A DNA stretch of 64,000 nt, taken from NCBI RefSeq assembly GCF_024655565.1, contig NZ_JANKOF010000009.1, positions 1-64,000 of the forward strand, in the 5' to 3' direction. The DNA comes from Nitratireductor sp. ZSWI3. GTDB taxonomy: Bacteria; Pseudomonadota; Alphaproteobacteria; Rhizobiales; Rhizobiaceae. Position numbers and translations under genes: made by a program. Every line of letters begins with the position of its first letter. Position 1 is the first letter of the stretch. Positions 18,146 through 26,985 of this stretch are shown in pieces. The notes beneath the pieces were generated by a model that was given only the letters and a program-made list of their open reading frames with translations, had not been told where the DNA came from and did no database searches.

Positions 18146-18216
18146 CGGGCAAGCTCCAATCGCGATGTCGCAAACATCGCCGCGCCCGCCGCAGGCCGGG
18201 CGCGGGTTTCTCTCGG

Positions 18217-18333
18217 CTAGAGCGGGATGAGGAAAAGTGTGAAGCGGTTTTCCGCCCGCATCCCGCTCTAACTTTTTGAAAGCGATCGCGTTTATGATTT
18301 TGGATTGATTCAATCCAAAATCATCGCGATCTA
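18217..18333. repeat. Palindromic repeat, family C copy 1
   Basis: It begins CTAGAGCGGGATGAGGAAAA and contains two hairpins: AGCGGGATG with CATCCCGCT, and TTTTGGATTGA with TCAATCCAAAA; it ends ATCGCGATCTA. Other copies are at 49086-49201 (full) and 61346-61391 (left half). It lies between dctP and dctQ of TRAP system 1 and could lower expression of the membrane subunits relative to the binding protein. Confidence 0.85.
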
Positions 18334-18344
18334 AGGCGCGCGGC

Positions 18345-19475
18345 TTATTTCACGCCGTAGGACGCCGGATCGATGTCGGCATAGATCTCCTTGAGGGCCA
18401 ACGCGGTCAGCGCGTCCTCGTCATCGATGTCCACATTGGCCAGGAGGGCTTCCCATTTTGCCATCGTGTCCGTGAAGTCGTCGATGACGGCCTTCGCGTC
18501 GGCCACACCATATTTGGTCTCGGCCGTCTCGTAGATCGAGGAGAGCGTCTCTTCACGAAACGCTTCGACGGACTGCATGAGATCGCCTTCCGGCTCGTAG
18601 ACGTTGACGCCGCGGGACTTGGCCTCGGCGATCCCGTTGTCGACGTTCTGGCGGAAGTTGATGATGATGCGCGCCATCGAACGCGCCGATGCCTCCATCA
18701 GCACGGATCGCTGGTCCGGCGTCAGCGTCGACCAGAAGCCGGCATTGTAACCCCATTCGGGTCCCGACCAGTACATGCCGGTGGGAACAAGCGTCGTGTG
18801 CTTGGCGACCTCCCACAGCGACCGGTCGATCAGGTCCGCCGCGGTGTTGCTGGCGCAATCCAGAGTGCCGCGTTCCAGGCCCGTATACATCTCGCCCGAT
18901 GGCACGTTGACGGGAATCCCACCGGCTTTCTCCACCCACACGGAGACGGTCGATCCGGCCGTGCGGATGCGCTTGCCCTTGATCTCCTCGAGGCTGCGCA
19001 CGGGGCTCGAGCACATCAGCACATAGGGGAGCGTGGAATAGGCGCCGAGATAGACGAGACCCAGCTTTTCCCATTCGGCAAGCTGCACCGGATTGTGCAT
19101 CGAAAAGTCGGCAACGGCGAAGATCGCCACCGTCGGGTCGGAGTAATTGAAGCCCAGTTCCTGGACGGCATTGGCGACGGGCATTTCGGACGGCGTGTAG
19201 ACGGCGGTCTGATGCGCCACCTGAACGACGTTGTCCTGCGTGCCCTGGAGGTTCGCCCGCGCCGCAAGCAGAACCGTGCCGGTGTAGACCTCCGGTTTCA
19301 GGTCCCCGCCGGAAAGCTCCTCGACGAGCTTGCCCCATTCGATATAGCCGTATTTCGTCATCGGCACGGCGGTGTCGTAGAAGGAATTCGCGATGAAGCT
19401 CGTCTCCGCGCCGGCGGAGGTGGCGGCAAGGAAAGCGGCGAAGGAAAGGGCGATGGATCTGCGCGTCGTGTTCAT
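18345..19475 (-). CDS. TRAP transporter solute-binding protein (DctP family), system 1
   Basis: The 376-residue periplasmic receptor of TRAP system 1. It has a cleavable signal peptide at residues 1-23 (MNTTRRSIALSFAAFLAATS then AGA); the RR could also indicate Tat export. The DctP fold shows in GKRIRTAGSTVSVWVEKAGG, whose Arg is the usual carboxylate-binding position, and VPSGEMYTGLERGTLDCASN. The ligand is probably a carboxylate or amino-acid-like compound, and the neighbouring racemase-family and peptidase genes suggest amino acid derivatives. The ATG at 19475 fits the signal peptide. It is divergent from the tetR gene at 19652. Confidence 0.92.
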   Translation of the reverse strand: MNTTRRSIALSFAAFLAATSAGAETSFIANSFYDTAVPMTKYGYIEWGKLVEELSGGDLKPEVYTGTVLLAARANLQGTQDNVVQVAHQTAVYTPSEMPVANAVQELGFNYSDPTVAIFAVADFSMHNPVQLAEWEKLGLVYLGAYSTLPYVLMCSSPVRSLEEIKGKRIRTAGSTVSVWVEKAGGIPVNVPSGEMYTGLERGTLDCASNTAADLIDRSLWEVAKHTTLVPTGMYWSGPEWGYNAGFWSTLTPDQRSVLMEASARSMARIIINFRQNVDNGIAEAKSRGVNVYEPEGDLMQSVEAFREETLSSIYETAETKYGVADAKAVIDDFTDTMAKWEALLANVDIDDEDALTALALKEIYADIDPASYGVK

Positions 19476-19651
19476 GAAGTTCCCCGTTCGTTGGTTATCG
19501 ACAGCGCCGAGGGGCTTGAGAGGGGCCTGGGATGGCCCGGGACTGGCCCGGGACTGGCAACGACATGCTCTCGCCGCTATCTTTAACATACAGACTATCG
19601 TGTTTTTAAGAGATCGCAATAAAAAACAGGATGGACTGTTGGTAAATTGAT

Positions 19652-20353
19652 ATGATTGAGGCGGACGAAGACCCGAGCATGAACGCAACGCGAGAGAAGA
19701 GACCGATGGACGAAATCAGGACGGGTGACGAGCCCACGGTAGTCAGGAAACGGCCGCGCCGAACGCAAGCCGAGCGATCGCAGGACACGCGGCGCCGGGT
19801 CTGCGCCGCCACGCTCGATGCTCTGGCCGATGTCGGCTACCAGCAGATATCGACCTCGCAGATCGCCGCACTCGCGAAGGTGTCGCGTGGCGCGCTGACG
19901 CATCAGTTCCCGACGCGAAACGACCTTCTGGTTGCGGCGTTCGAGTTCCTTGTCGGCCAGTGGAGGGAGGGCTATCCCTTCAAGACGGACGCCCCGCTGC
20001 GCCTGACCATCGACGAGTTCATCGACACCGCCTGGACGGTGATGTTCTCCACCCGGCGCTACGTCGCCTCGCTCGAGCTGATGCTGGCCGCGCGGCTCGA
20101 CGACGAGTTGGGGCAGCGCCTGCGCAAGGTGCTCAGCGACTGGATCCTCGAGCGCGACGAGCGCGTCATCGAGATTCTCGGTGCCAGCCCGGGCGACAAG
20201 GATGCCGAGCTCTTCGTACAGCTCAATCTGTGTGTGCTGCGCGGGGTTGCGGTGCATCGCAGCTTCGACAGCGATCCCTATTTCGCCGAACGGATCATCG
20301 CGCAGTGGAAGACGATAGCCCGTGCCCATTCTCCGTTGGGCACGGATTCGTGA
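19652..20353 (+). CDS. TetR-family transcriptional regulator
   Basis: A 233-residue regulator. After a basic N-terminal tail (RKRPRRTQAERSQDTRR) comes the TetR helix-turn-helix (about residues 42-88: TLDALADVGYQQISTSQIAA and SRGALTHQFPTRNDLL), then an all-helical ligand domain. The ATG at 19652 is used; ATG 19706 is an alternative with a better ribosome site (GAGAAGAG). It is divergent from dctP of system 1 and convergent with the amidohydrolase genes, so it probably controls one or both TRAP/amidohydrolase units. Effector unknown. Confidence 0.92.
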   Translation: MIEADEDPSMNATREKRPMDEIRTGDEPTVVRKRPRRTQAERSQDTRRRVCAATLDALADVGYQQISTSQIAALAKVSRGALTHQFPTRNDLLVAAFEFLVGQWREGYPFKTDAPLRLTIDEFIDTAWTVMFSTRRYVASLELMLAARLDDELGQRLRKVLSDWILERDERVIEILGASPGDKDAELFVQLNLCVLRGVAVHRSFDSDPYFAERIIAQWKTIARAHSPLGTDS

Positions 20354-20374
20354 CGTTGGAGAACCGCGCGGCGA

Positions 20375-21604
20375 TCACAGCGCGTTCTTGAAGACCTGAC
20401 CGCCGCGCATGATGAGCGGAAGATGGGCACCCTGGCCGGTCAGCAGGGCAAGGTCTTCGAGCGGGTTGCCGTCGACCACGATCAGATCGGCATGCGCGCC
20501 GGGTGCGACCGTGCCGATCTCCCCCTCCATTCGCAGCACGCGGGCCGCGTCCACCGTGGCGGAGCGGATCACCGCATCGGCGGGGATATAGCGTCCGCGC
20601 AGGGTGAACTCGCCGCTCTGCTGCGTCTGCATGCCGCCCAGAAGATCGGTTCCATAGCCCATCAGAACGCCGGCTTCGTGCATCTTCGCCAGCTTTTCCA
20701 GCCCGGCCTCGCGCACATCCTCGATCTTGGCCACCGAAGCGGGCGGAAGCCCGAATTTTGCGCCTTCTCGGGCGAGATAGTCGTAGGTGATGTTGGTCGG
20801 CACCACCGCGATCCCTTCGCGGGCGACGCGCGCGATGGTCGCGTCGCTCATCAGGTTGCCATGCTCGATGCATTCGATGCCGCAATCCAGTGCCCGGACG
20901 ATCGCCTCGTCGGCATAAAGATGGCCGGATACATAGGTTCCGAACCCCTTGGCGATCTCGACCATCGCCTTCAGCTCGTCGACCGAGAAGACCAGATAGC
21001 CGATCGGATCCGAAGGTGAGGAGACGCCACCATCCGCCATCACCTTGACGAATTGCGCGCCGTTCTTGAGCTCTTCGCGCGTTGCGCGCTGAACCTCGGC
21101 CACGCCGTCGACCACCCGTCCGAGCGAGCCGAGCTTGTCGGCATAGAAGCTGACATCGGCGTTGGAGTAGGGGCCCCGGTAGTCGGTGTGGCCGCCGGTC
21201 TGGGAAAGGGCCTTGCCGCAGATGACCAGGCGCGGGCCCTCGATCAATCCCTCCTCGACCGCCTTCTTGAGGCCGATATCGGCCCCGCCGAGATCGCGGA
21301 CGGTGGTGAAGCCGCGCATCAGCATGTCGGCCATCAACTGTCGCGCGCGCAGCGCCACCAGGGCGTTGGGCAACAGGGCATTCGCCGCCAGATCGGCGGT
21401 GGTCGCGATCACATGGACATGGCAGTCGATCAGGCCCGGCATGACGATCGCGCCACCGAGGTCGATCACCTCCTCGGCCTCGAAACGCACGCCCGTGCCC
21501 ACTTCGGCAAAACGCCCGTTCTCGATGGCGATGTCGACCGGATCGGTCGGCTCGGGTCGTGTGCCGTCGACGATGCGGGCATTCTTGATCAGACAGGTCT
21601 TCAT
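20375..21604 (-). CDS. Amidohydrolase family protein, Xaa-Arg/Lys dipeptidase-like (paralogue 1)
   Basis: A 409-residue metal-dependent TIM-barrel hydrolase. The metal site is readable: HVHV after GLIDC (about residue 61), the carbamylated Lys in QFVKVMADGG, His of SGHLYADE, His of IEHGN and the Asp of GYGTDLL. The pattern is that of the imidazolonepropionase-like branch that includes L-Xaa-L-Arg/Lys dipeptidases such as Caulobacter Cc2672. It has no signal peptide, so it acts in the cytoplasm on imported substrate. It lies 17 bp from a second, similar gene and next to two TRAP transporters. The exact substrate is not determinable; other N-acyl amino acids are possible. Confidence 0.88.
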   Translation of the reverse strand: MKTCLIKNARIVDGTRPEPTDPVDIAIENGRFAEVGTGVRFEAEEVIDLGGAIVMPGLIDCHVHVIATTADLAANALLPNALVALRARQLMADMLMRGFTTVRDLGGADIGLKKAVEEGLIEGPRLVICGKALSQTGGHTDYRGPYSNADVSFYADKLGSLGRVVDGVAEVQRATREELKNGAQFVKVMADGGVSSPSDPIGYLVFSVDELKAMVEIAKGFGTYVSGHLYADEAIVRALDCGIECIEHGNLMSDATIARVAREGIAVVPTNITYDYLAREGAKFGLPPASVAKIEDVREAGLEKLAKMHEAGVLMGYGTDLLGGMQTQQSGEFTLRGRYIPADAVIRSATVDAARVLRMEGEIGTVAPGAHADLIVVDGNPLEDLALLTGQGAHLPLIMRGGQVFKNAL

Positions 21605-21621
21605 GGCTGCTTCTTTCCGTT

Positions 21622-22854
21622 TCACTGGGTCAGGCGGTCGCGATAGAGCTTGCCGTCCTTCATGATGAGCGGGATGTTCCGCCCTTGCTGGGTGAACGTT
21701 GCCGGGTCGGCGAGCGGGTCGCCGTCGACGACCAGTATGTCGGCCAGCGCACCGGGAGCGATGACCCCGATCCGGCCGCCCATCATCATCATCTCGGCAT
21801 TGGCCGAGGTGGCCGAGATCAACGTGTCCACCGGCCGCTCGACCTGGGCACGCAGGGTGAACTCGTCGCATTGGTGGTCGTGCAGTTCGCTGCCGAGCAG
21901 ATCGGTCCCGAAGCCGATCGGTGTGCCGGCCTGGCGCGCGATGCGCACGCTTTGCAGCCCGAGTTCGCAGACCTGCGAGATCTTGCGCATCGATTCGGCC
22001 GTAAAGCCGTAGCGGTCGGCGAATTGCGTGAGGATGCTCGAGGCGACGAGGGTCGGCACGAGCCATGCCCCCTTGTCGCGCATGAGCTCCGCCGTCTCGC
22101 GGTCGATCAGGTTGCCGTGCTCGATGGTGCGCACCCCGGCTGCGACCGCGGCCTTGATGGAGCGCGGGTTGTAGGCATGCGCCATCACATAGGTGTTGAA
22201 GGCTTCGGCTTCCTCGACGATGGCGCGCAGTTCCGCGATCGAATACTGTGTGACCTCGATCGGATCGCTGACGGAAGCAGCCCCGCCCGATGCCATGACC
22301 TTGATGAGATGGGCACCCTTGCGCAATTCGTCGCGGGCCGCCTCGCGCACCTGCGCCACCCCGTCGGCGATGCGCCCGATCTGGGAGCCGATCAGGCCGG
22401 CGGTCTCGCCCGGCGCCAGGGTGCGCGGCCGCATGTCGCCATGCCCGCCCGTCTGGCTGAGCGCCATTCCCGAAATGACCATTCGCGGCCCCGGCACCAC
22501 GCCTTCCTCGATGGCCCGCACATGGCCGCGATCGGCGCCGCCGGCATCGCGCACCGTGGTGAACCCGCGATCCAGCCAGCCCTTGGCGATGCGGTATGCA
22601 TGCACGCTGACATAGCTGGCGTGATCCTTGCCGTAGGACAGGTCCACGCTGTTGGCGACGATGTGCACGTGAGCGTCGATCAGGCCGGGCATCAGCACCC
22701 GCCCGCCGCAATCGATCACCACGGCTTCGGCGGGCGCCACGGGCGCCTCGCCCATGTCGCTTATCCGGTTTTCCTCCACGACGACGCTCAGCCCCTGCAG
22801 GTAGCTCTCCGTCTTGCCGTCGAAGATCCGTGCGTTCCTGAAGATGTATGTCAT
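21622..22854 (-). CDS. Amidohydrolase family protein, Xaa-Arg/Lys dipeptidase-like (paralogue 2)
   Basis: A 410-residue paralogue of the downstream gene, with the same metal ligands: HVHI after GLIDA, Lys in HLIKVMASGG, His of MAHAYN, His of IEHGN and Asp of GFGTDLL. The pair shares the layout throughout, including ALSQTGGHGD here and ALSQTGGHTD there, but differs in the second half, so the two probably process different side chains. It is cytoplasmic and first in the two-gene unit. Its start faces the dctP of TRAP system 2, with a candidate operator between. Confidence 0.88.
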   Translation of the reverse strand: MTYIFRNARIFDGKTESYLQGLSVVVEENRISDMGEAPVAPAEAVVIDCGGRVLMPGLIDAHVHIVANSVDLSYGKDHASYVSVHAYRIAKGWLDRGFTTVRDAGGADRGHVRAIEEGVVPGPRMVISGMALSQTGGHGDMRPRTLAPGETAGLIGSQIGRIADGVAQVREAARDELRKGAHLIKVMASGGAASVSDPIEVTQYSIAELRAIVEEAEAFNTYVMAHAYNPRSIKAAVAAGVRTIEHGNLIDRETAELMRDKGAWLVPTLVASSILTQFADRYGFTAESMRKISQVCELGLQSVRIARQAGTPIGFGTDLLGSELHDHQCDEFTLRAQVERPVDTLISATSANAEMMMMGGRIGVIAPGALADILVVDGDPLADPATFTQQGRNIPLIMKDGKLYRDRLTQ

Positions 22855-22909
22855 GGGCCTCGGGCTTATCTCTTGCGGGGGGCGATCGCGGCGTTATGCG
22901 GCACTTGAT

Positions 22910-22931
22910 TTACGAACAACATTGTGCGTAA
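22910..22931. promoter_or_regulatory. Candidate operator between divergent amidohydrolase and TRAP operons
   Basis: A 22-bp imperfect palindrome: TTACG-N-ACAA-NN-TTGT-N-CGTAA (18 of 22 positions symmetric). It lies in the 224-bp divergent region, in a locally AT-rich stretch. The TetR protein encoded at 19652 is the nearest candidate ligand; I did not see a matching site in its own upstream region. Confidence 0.45.
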
Positions 22932-23078
22932 CTTAAAAACAGCACAGTCGGAAAGTTTCGTAAAGCGAATTCGCCCGCAGCGGTGATTTTACGGCTCTGC
23001 TTCACAGAGCGCGGCTCAGCGCCTCGACGGGAACAGGCGGGCCTTACCGGTCGCAGTCGAAACAAGGAGAACAGGGGA

Positions 23079-24059
23079 ATGTCGTTTCGTTTCAAAGCTG
23101 CCTTGATTGGCGCTGTCGTCGCCATGCCGCTTGCGGCGCAGGCCGAGAACTGGGATCTGGCCAACGAATATCCGGCCACCTCGATTCACGCGGAGATCGC
23201 GGATTTCTTCGCCAAGGCGGTAAAGGAGGGCACCAAGGGCGAGATCGAGATCGTCAACCACCATGGCGCCTCGCTGGGCTACAAGAGCATCGACCATTTC
23301 GATGCGGTGGGCGACGGCGCTCTTCAGCTCGCCTCGTCCTCCTTCGTGTTCTGGACCGGTATCGATCCGATCTTCCAGCTTCCGTCGCTGCCCTTCCTCG
23401 CGCCCACGGTCGAGGACACCCGGAAGCTCTACGATCTGGCGAAGCCGGAATATGCGCAGGCACTCGACGAGGCGAACCAGGTGCTGCTGTTTGCCACGCC
23501 CTGGCCATCCTCGGGCCTGTGGGGCAACAAGCCGTTCGAAAGCGCGGACGACATGAAGGGCATCAAGGTGCGCACCTATGACACCGCCTCGACCGACACG
23601 ATGCGCAATGCCGGCGCCTTTCCCGTGCAGATCGCCTGGGCCGACGTGCCCGCGCAGCTTTCGACCAACGCGATCGATTCCGTCCTGACATCGGCCGATG
23701 GCGGCGTCGGCGCACAGTTTTGGGAGATGCAGTCGAACTTCACCCAGGTGAACTACGCCATGCCATTGCAGGCGGTGCATCTGAACAAGGACGCCTGGAA
23801 CGCTCTCGACGACGCGCAGCGCGAGGAGATCCGCAAGGCCGCGGCCGATGCGGAGGCCTTCGGCTGGAACCTGCTCGCCACGCGCACCGAGGAAAACTAC
23901 GCCAAGATGCGCGAGCACGGCATGACCGTGACGGAAGCCATCGACGGCGCGTTCGCCGATTTCCTGGGCGCCTCGGCGCAGCCTTTCATCGATGCCTGGG
24001 TCGAGAAGGCCGGCCCGGAGGCGAGGAAACTCCTCGACGCCTACAAGGCCCAGCGTTGA
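23079..24059 (+). CDS. TRAP transporter solute-binding protein (DctP family), system 2
   Basis: A 326-residue periplasmic binding protein with signal peptide MSFRFKAALIGAVVAMPLAA-QA. The mature part has the DctP signature region MKGIKVRTYDTASTDTMRNA (ligand-binding Arg) and WADVPAQLSTNAIDSVLTSA. It is shorter than the system 1 receptor, so the two systems come from different DctP branches and probably take different ligands. The ATG at 23079 is preceded by AAGGAGA and AGGGGA. It is first of the operon dctP-dctQ-dctM-GAF. Confidence 0.94.
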   Translation: MSFRFKAALIGAVVAMPLAAQAENWDLANEYPATSIHAEIADFFAKAVKEGTKGEIEIVNHHGASLGYKSIDHFDAVGDGALQLASSSFVFWTGIDPIFQLPSLPFLAPTVEDTRKLYDLAKPEYAQALDEANQVLLFATPWPSSGLWGNKPFESADDMKGIKVRTYDTASTDTMRNAGAFPVQIAWADVPAQLSTNAIDSVLTSADGGVGAQFWEMQSNFTQVNYAMPLQAVHLNKDAWNALDDAQREEIRKAAADAEAFGWNLLATRTEENYAKMREHGMTVTEAIDGAFADFLGASAQPFIDAWVEKAGPEARKLLDAYKAQR

Positions 24060-24127
24060 CCCCAAGTCACGGAGCCGGATCTGCGTGCTCCGTGACGCCC
24101 ATCACCGTTCGAAGGGAGCCGGGCGAC

Positions 24128-24649
24128 ATGCAGCGTTTCTATCGCGTGGCCTATTTCCTGTCAGTCTGCGCGGCCACAGTGGCGGCGGCGGCGCTGGTGC
24201 TGATGGTGGCGATGATCATCTACGAGATCGCGCTGCGTTACTTCTTTTCGACCTCCACATTCGTGCTCGGCGAATTCGTCGGCTATGGCGTCTCGATCTG
24301 CGTGTTGTGGTCGCTCGGCTACACGCTCGAACACAATGGCCTGATCCGCGTCAATCTGCTCATGCAGAGCCTGCGCCCCGGCTGGCAAAGGGGGCTCGAG
24401 GTCTGTGCCGCGCTCGCCACCGCCGCCATGACATTCGGCCTGGCGCTCGAATTCCTGAAGCGGGCAATGCGCGCCTGGTCGCGCGGCACCGTCTCGGCCT
24501 CCCTGGCCGAAGTGCCCATATGGATTCCCGAAGGCGTGGTCCTGGTCGGCCTGTCGCTCTTCACCTTGCAACTCGTCGCCCACGCGCTGCGCGTTGCGGC
24601 CGGACATCCGAGCCCCGCCCGCATCGATCCCCATGTGCTGACCGAATGA
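24128..24649 (+). CDS. TRAP transporter small permease (DctQ family), system 2
   Basis: A 173-residue, four-helix subunit with the DctQ pattern AMIIYEIALRYFFSTSTFVL, WSLGYTLEHNGLIRVNLLMQ and PIWIPEGVVLVGLSLFTLQL. It follows dctP by 68 bp and precedes dctM by 46 bp, in one operon. It is clearly distinct in sequence from the DctQ of system 1. Confidence 0.93.
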   Translation: MQRFYRVAYFLSVCAATVAAAALVLMVAMIIYEIALRYFFSTSTFVLGEFVGYGVSICVLWSLGYTLEHNGLIRVNLLMQSLRPGWQRGLEVCAALATAAMTFGLALEFLKRAMRAWSRGTVSASLAEVPIWIPEGVVLVGLSLFTLQLVAHALRVAAGHPSPARIDPHVLTE

Positions 24650-24695
24650 CCGTCCGCGCTTTTCCATTCCCTCTCGCCGCTCTGGATACCGCCTC

Positions 24696-26006
24696 ATGGA
24701 TGCACTGATCAGCGCATTCGTCGTGCTGGCCCTGCTGGTCCTTTTTCTGGGCGCCGGATTGTGGGTCTTCGCCTCGCTCAGCCTCGTCGCCGTTTCCTCG
24801 CTCGTCCTGCTCTTCGGCATGGACCTGTCGCGGATCGGCTCGATCGCGGCCAACATCGTCTATCGCTATTCATCGTCCTGGGAGCTGTCGGCCATCCCCA
24901 TGTTCATCTGGATGGGCGAAATCATCTTCCGCACCGACATATCGGCCCGGCTGTTTCGCGGCCTGTCGCCTTTCGTGGCCTATATCCCGGGCCGCCTGCT
25001 GCACACCAATGTGCTCGGCTGCACGCTTTTCGCCGCCGTTTCGGGTTCGTCTCCTGCAACGACCGCGACGGTGGGCAAGATCACGACCGGCGAACTCTTC
25101 CACCGTGGCTACGACCGATCGCTGACCGTCGGCTCGCTGGCCGGTGCGGGCAGCCTCGGCCTGTTGATCCCGCCGTCGATCGTGATGATCGTCTACGGCA
25201 TCCTTGCCGAGCAGTCGATCAGCCGTCTGTTCGCCGCCGGCATTGTGCCGGGATTGATGATCGCCGGGCTCTATTCGGGCTATCTGATGCTGCGCGCGAT
25301 CGTCGATCCGAGCCTCGTGCCGGAAGAGCGCATAAGGTATCGGCCGCTCGACTTCCTCAAGGCGTTTCTCGATCTGGTGCCGCTCACCGTGCTCATGACG
25401 ATCGTGCTCGGCTCGATCTACACCGGCATTGCGACACCCTCCGAGGCCGCCGCCGTGGGCGTGCTCGCGGCGACCGTGATCGTGATCCTTACGCGGCAGT
25501 TCTCGCTGCGGCTGATGCGCGACACGCTGCTCGGCGCGCTCAGAACCTCGACGATGGTGGCCTCGATCCTGATCTGCGCCGCCGTGCTCACGACGGCGAT
25601 GGGCTATCTGCACATCCCGGCGAATGTCGCGGCCGGCATTGCCGCGCTGGATCTGTCGCCGTGGTGGCTGATCTTCGCGCTGTCGCTCTTCTATCTGGGG
25701 CTCGGCTTCTTCCTCGACGGCAACTCCATCGTCGTGATGAGCTTGCCGATCGCCTTGCCGCTGGCGCTGCAGGCCGGCTTCGATCCAATCTGGTTCGGGG
25801 TCTATCTGGTCCTGATGGTCGAGATGGCACAGGTGACGCCCCCGGTCGGTTTCAACCTGTTCGTGCTGCAGGGCATCACCGGCCTTTCCATCGGCTATGT
25901 CGCCCGTGCCGCCGCGCCGTTCTTCGCGCTGATGCTGCTCGGCGTCGTGCTGCTGGCCGTGTTCCCGCAGATCGCGCTGTGGCTGCCGAATCTCCTTTTC
26001 AACTGA
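24696..26006 (+). CDS. TRAP transporter large permease (DctM family), system 2
   Basis: A 436-residue polytopic membrane subunit. Family motifs: SAIPMFIWMGEIIFRTDISA, AVSGSSPATTATVGKITTGE, GAGSLGLLIPPSIVMIVYGI and MVEMAQVTPPVGFNLFVLQG. It has the same length as the DctM of system 1 but the sequence is well diverged. It completes TRAP system 2; the GAF-domain gene begins 16 bp later. Confidence 0.96.
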   Translation: MDALISAFVVLALLVLFLGAGLWVFASLSLVAVSSLVLLFGMDLSRIGSIAANIVYRYSSSWELSAIPMFIWMGEIIFRTDISARLFRGLSPFVAYIPGRLLHTNVLGCTLFAAVSGSSPATTATVGKITTGELFHRGYDRSLTVGSLAGAGSLGLLIPPSIVMIVYGILAEQSISRLFAAGIVPGLMIAGLYSGYLMLRAIVDPSLVPEERIRYRPLDFLKAFLDLVPLTVLMTIVLGSIYTGIATPSEAAAVGVLAATVIVILTRQFSLRLMRDTLLGALRTSTMVASILICAAVLTTAMGYLHIPANVAAGIAALDLSPWWLIFALSLFYLGLGFFLDGNSIVVMSLPIALPLALQAGFDPIWFGVYLVLMVEMAQVTPPVGFNLFVLQGITGLSIGYVARAAAPFFALMLLGVVLLAVFPQIALWLPNLLFN

Positions 26007-26022
26007 CGCCGAAACATTCATC

Positions 26023-26541
26023 GTGACCCTTCCGATAAGCACCACCATCACCCGAATTCTGCGCTTGCAGGCACAGGACAACCAGCCGATGCGCATGTTC
26101 CGCGCGGTCGAGGAAGCCTGCCGGGATCGTTTCGGCTTCCGGCTGCTGACCGTCCTCGCATACGATCCGCAGCGCAACGACACATGGCGCGCCTACAGCA
26201 GCGATCCGCAAAACTACCCGCGGCGGGCGCGCAAGCCGATGGGCGTGACGCAGTGGGGACAGCGCGTCCTGCACGAGCGCAAGAGCTGGTTCGGAAACGG
26301 CCCCGAGGACATCCGCTGGGCCTATCCCGATGCCGATCTCATCCTGTCGCTCGGCTGCGAAGCCACCGCCAATGCGCCGATCGTCTGGAACGGCCGCACC
26401 CTGGGAGCATTGTCGATAAACGGCAGCGGCGAGGCCTACCGGCCGCAGATGCTCGGCGAACTCGAGCTGCTCGCGAGCCTTCTCGTTGCCGCAATGCGTG
26501 ATCTTGACGGGTGCCCCTCCGGTCACGCTGCGGCGGGATAG
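26023..26541 (+). CDS. GAF-domain protein
   Basis: A 172-residue protein that is essentially one GAF fold (from about residue 20 to 160): RMFRAVEEACRDRFGFRLLT, then SLGCEATANAPIVWNGRTLG and GELELLASLLVAAMRDL. GAF domains bind small ligands or act as free methionine-sulfoxide reductases, but the Cys pattern of fRMsc is not evident. The start is a GTG at 26023, close behind dctM, so it is cotranscribed with TRAP system 2. It may sense or bind the imported compound; this is inference. The 202 bp to the tRNA hold nothing that I recognise. Confidence 0.8.
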   Translation: MTLPISTTITRILRLQAQDNQPMRMFRAVEEACRDRFGFRLLTVLAYDPQRNDTWRAYSSDPQNYPRRARKPMGVTQWGQRVLHERKSWFGNGPEDIRWAYPDADLILSLGCEATANAPIVWNGRTLGALSINGSGEAYRPQMLGELELLASLLVAAMRDLDGCPSGHAAAG

Positions 26542-26743
26542 GTCCGGGGAGCACAAAACTGCTCCCGCCCGTCGAACTTCTGATCAAGGTCGTTACTCTG
26601 CCGTTCTTTAGAGGCGCAAAAGTCCTCCTCATCGCACCAAGGTGATTGAGCGGTCGCGGGAGATGGGCCAGCAACGCTGCCGCAAGGGCACGATAGTGTC
26701 CAAAAAGGCAAAACAGCGTGGCAATCGACAATTCAAAGAGAAA

Positions 26744-26820
26744 TGGCGCGCCCGAAGAGATTCGAACTCCTGACCCCCAGATTCGTAGTCTGGTGCTCTA
26801 TCCAGCTGAGCTACGGGCGC
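26744..26820 (-). tRNA. tRNA-Arg (anticodon ACG)
   Basis: Read on the minus strand: acceptor GCGCCCG pairing with CGGGCGC, D arm GCTC-AGCTGGATA-GAGC, anticodon stem CAGA/TCTG with loop CTACGAA (anticodon ACG, normally edited to ICG), T arm AGGAG-TTCGAAT-CTCTT, discriminator G and an encoded CCA at 26744-26746. Confidence 0.97.
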
Positions 26821-26985
26821 GTCGGCTGCCGTAAAGGCGGCCGGTGTGGCAGTCGGTGACTGCCGACCGCGGTTACCTAACGAGTGATGCCGACAAATGC
26901 AAGCGGCAACATCCGAAATTCCGACATATCTTTTCACGCGTCCTTCATGAAGCGGCGGGCGAGGGCGGCCCGGCGCCGGAGCGGC

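Noticed and set aside
24870-26183. Long minus-strand frame opposite dctM of TRAP system 2
   Set aside because: The composition (His/Arg/Asp/Gln-rich, no folds) is the usual antisense shadow of a GC-rich membrane-protein gene; the plus-strand DctM is certain.
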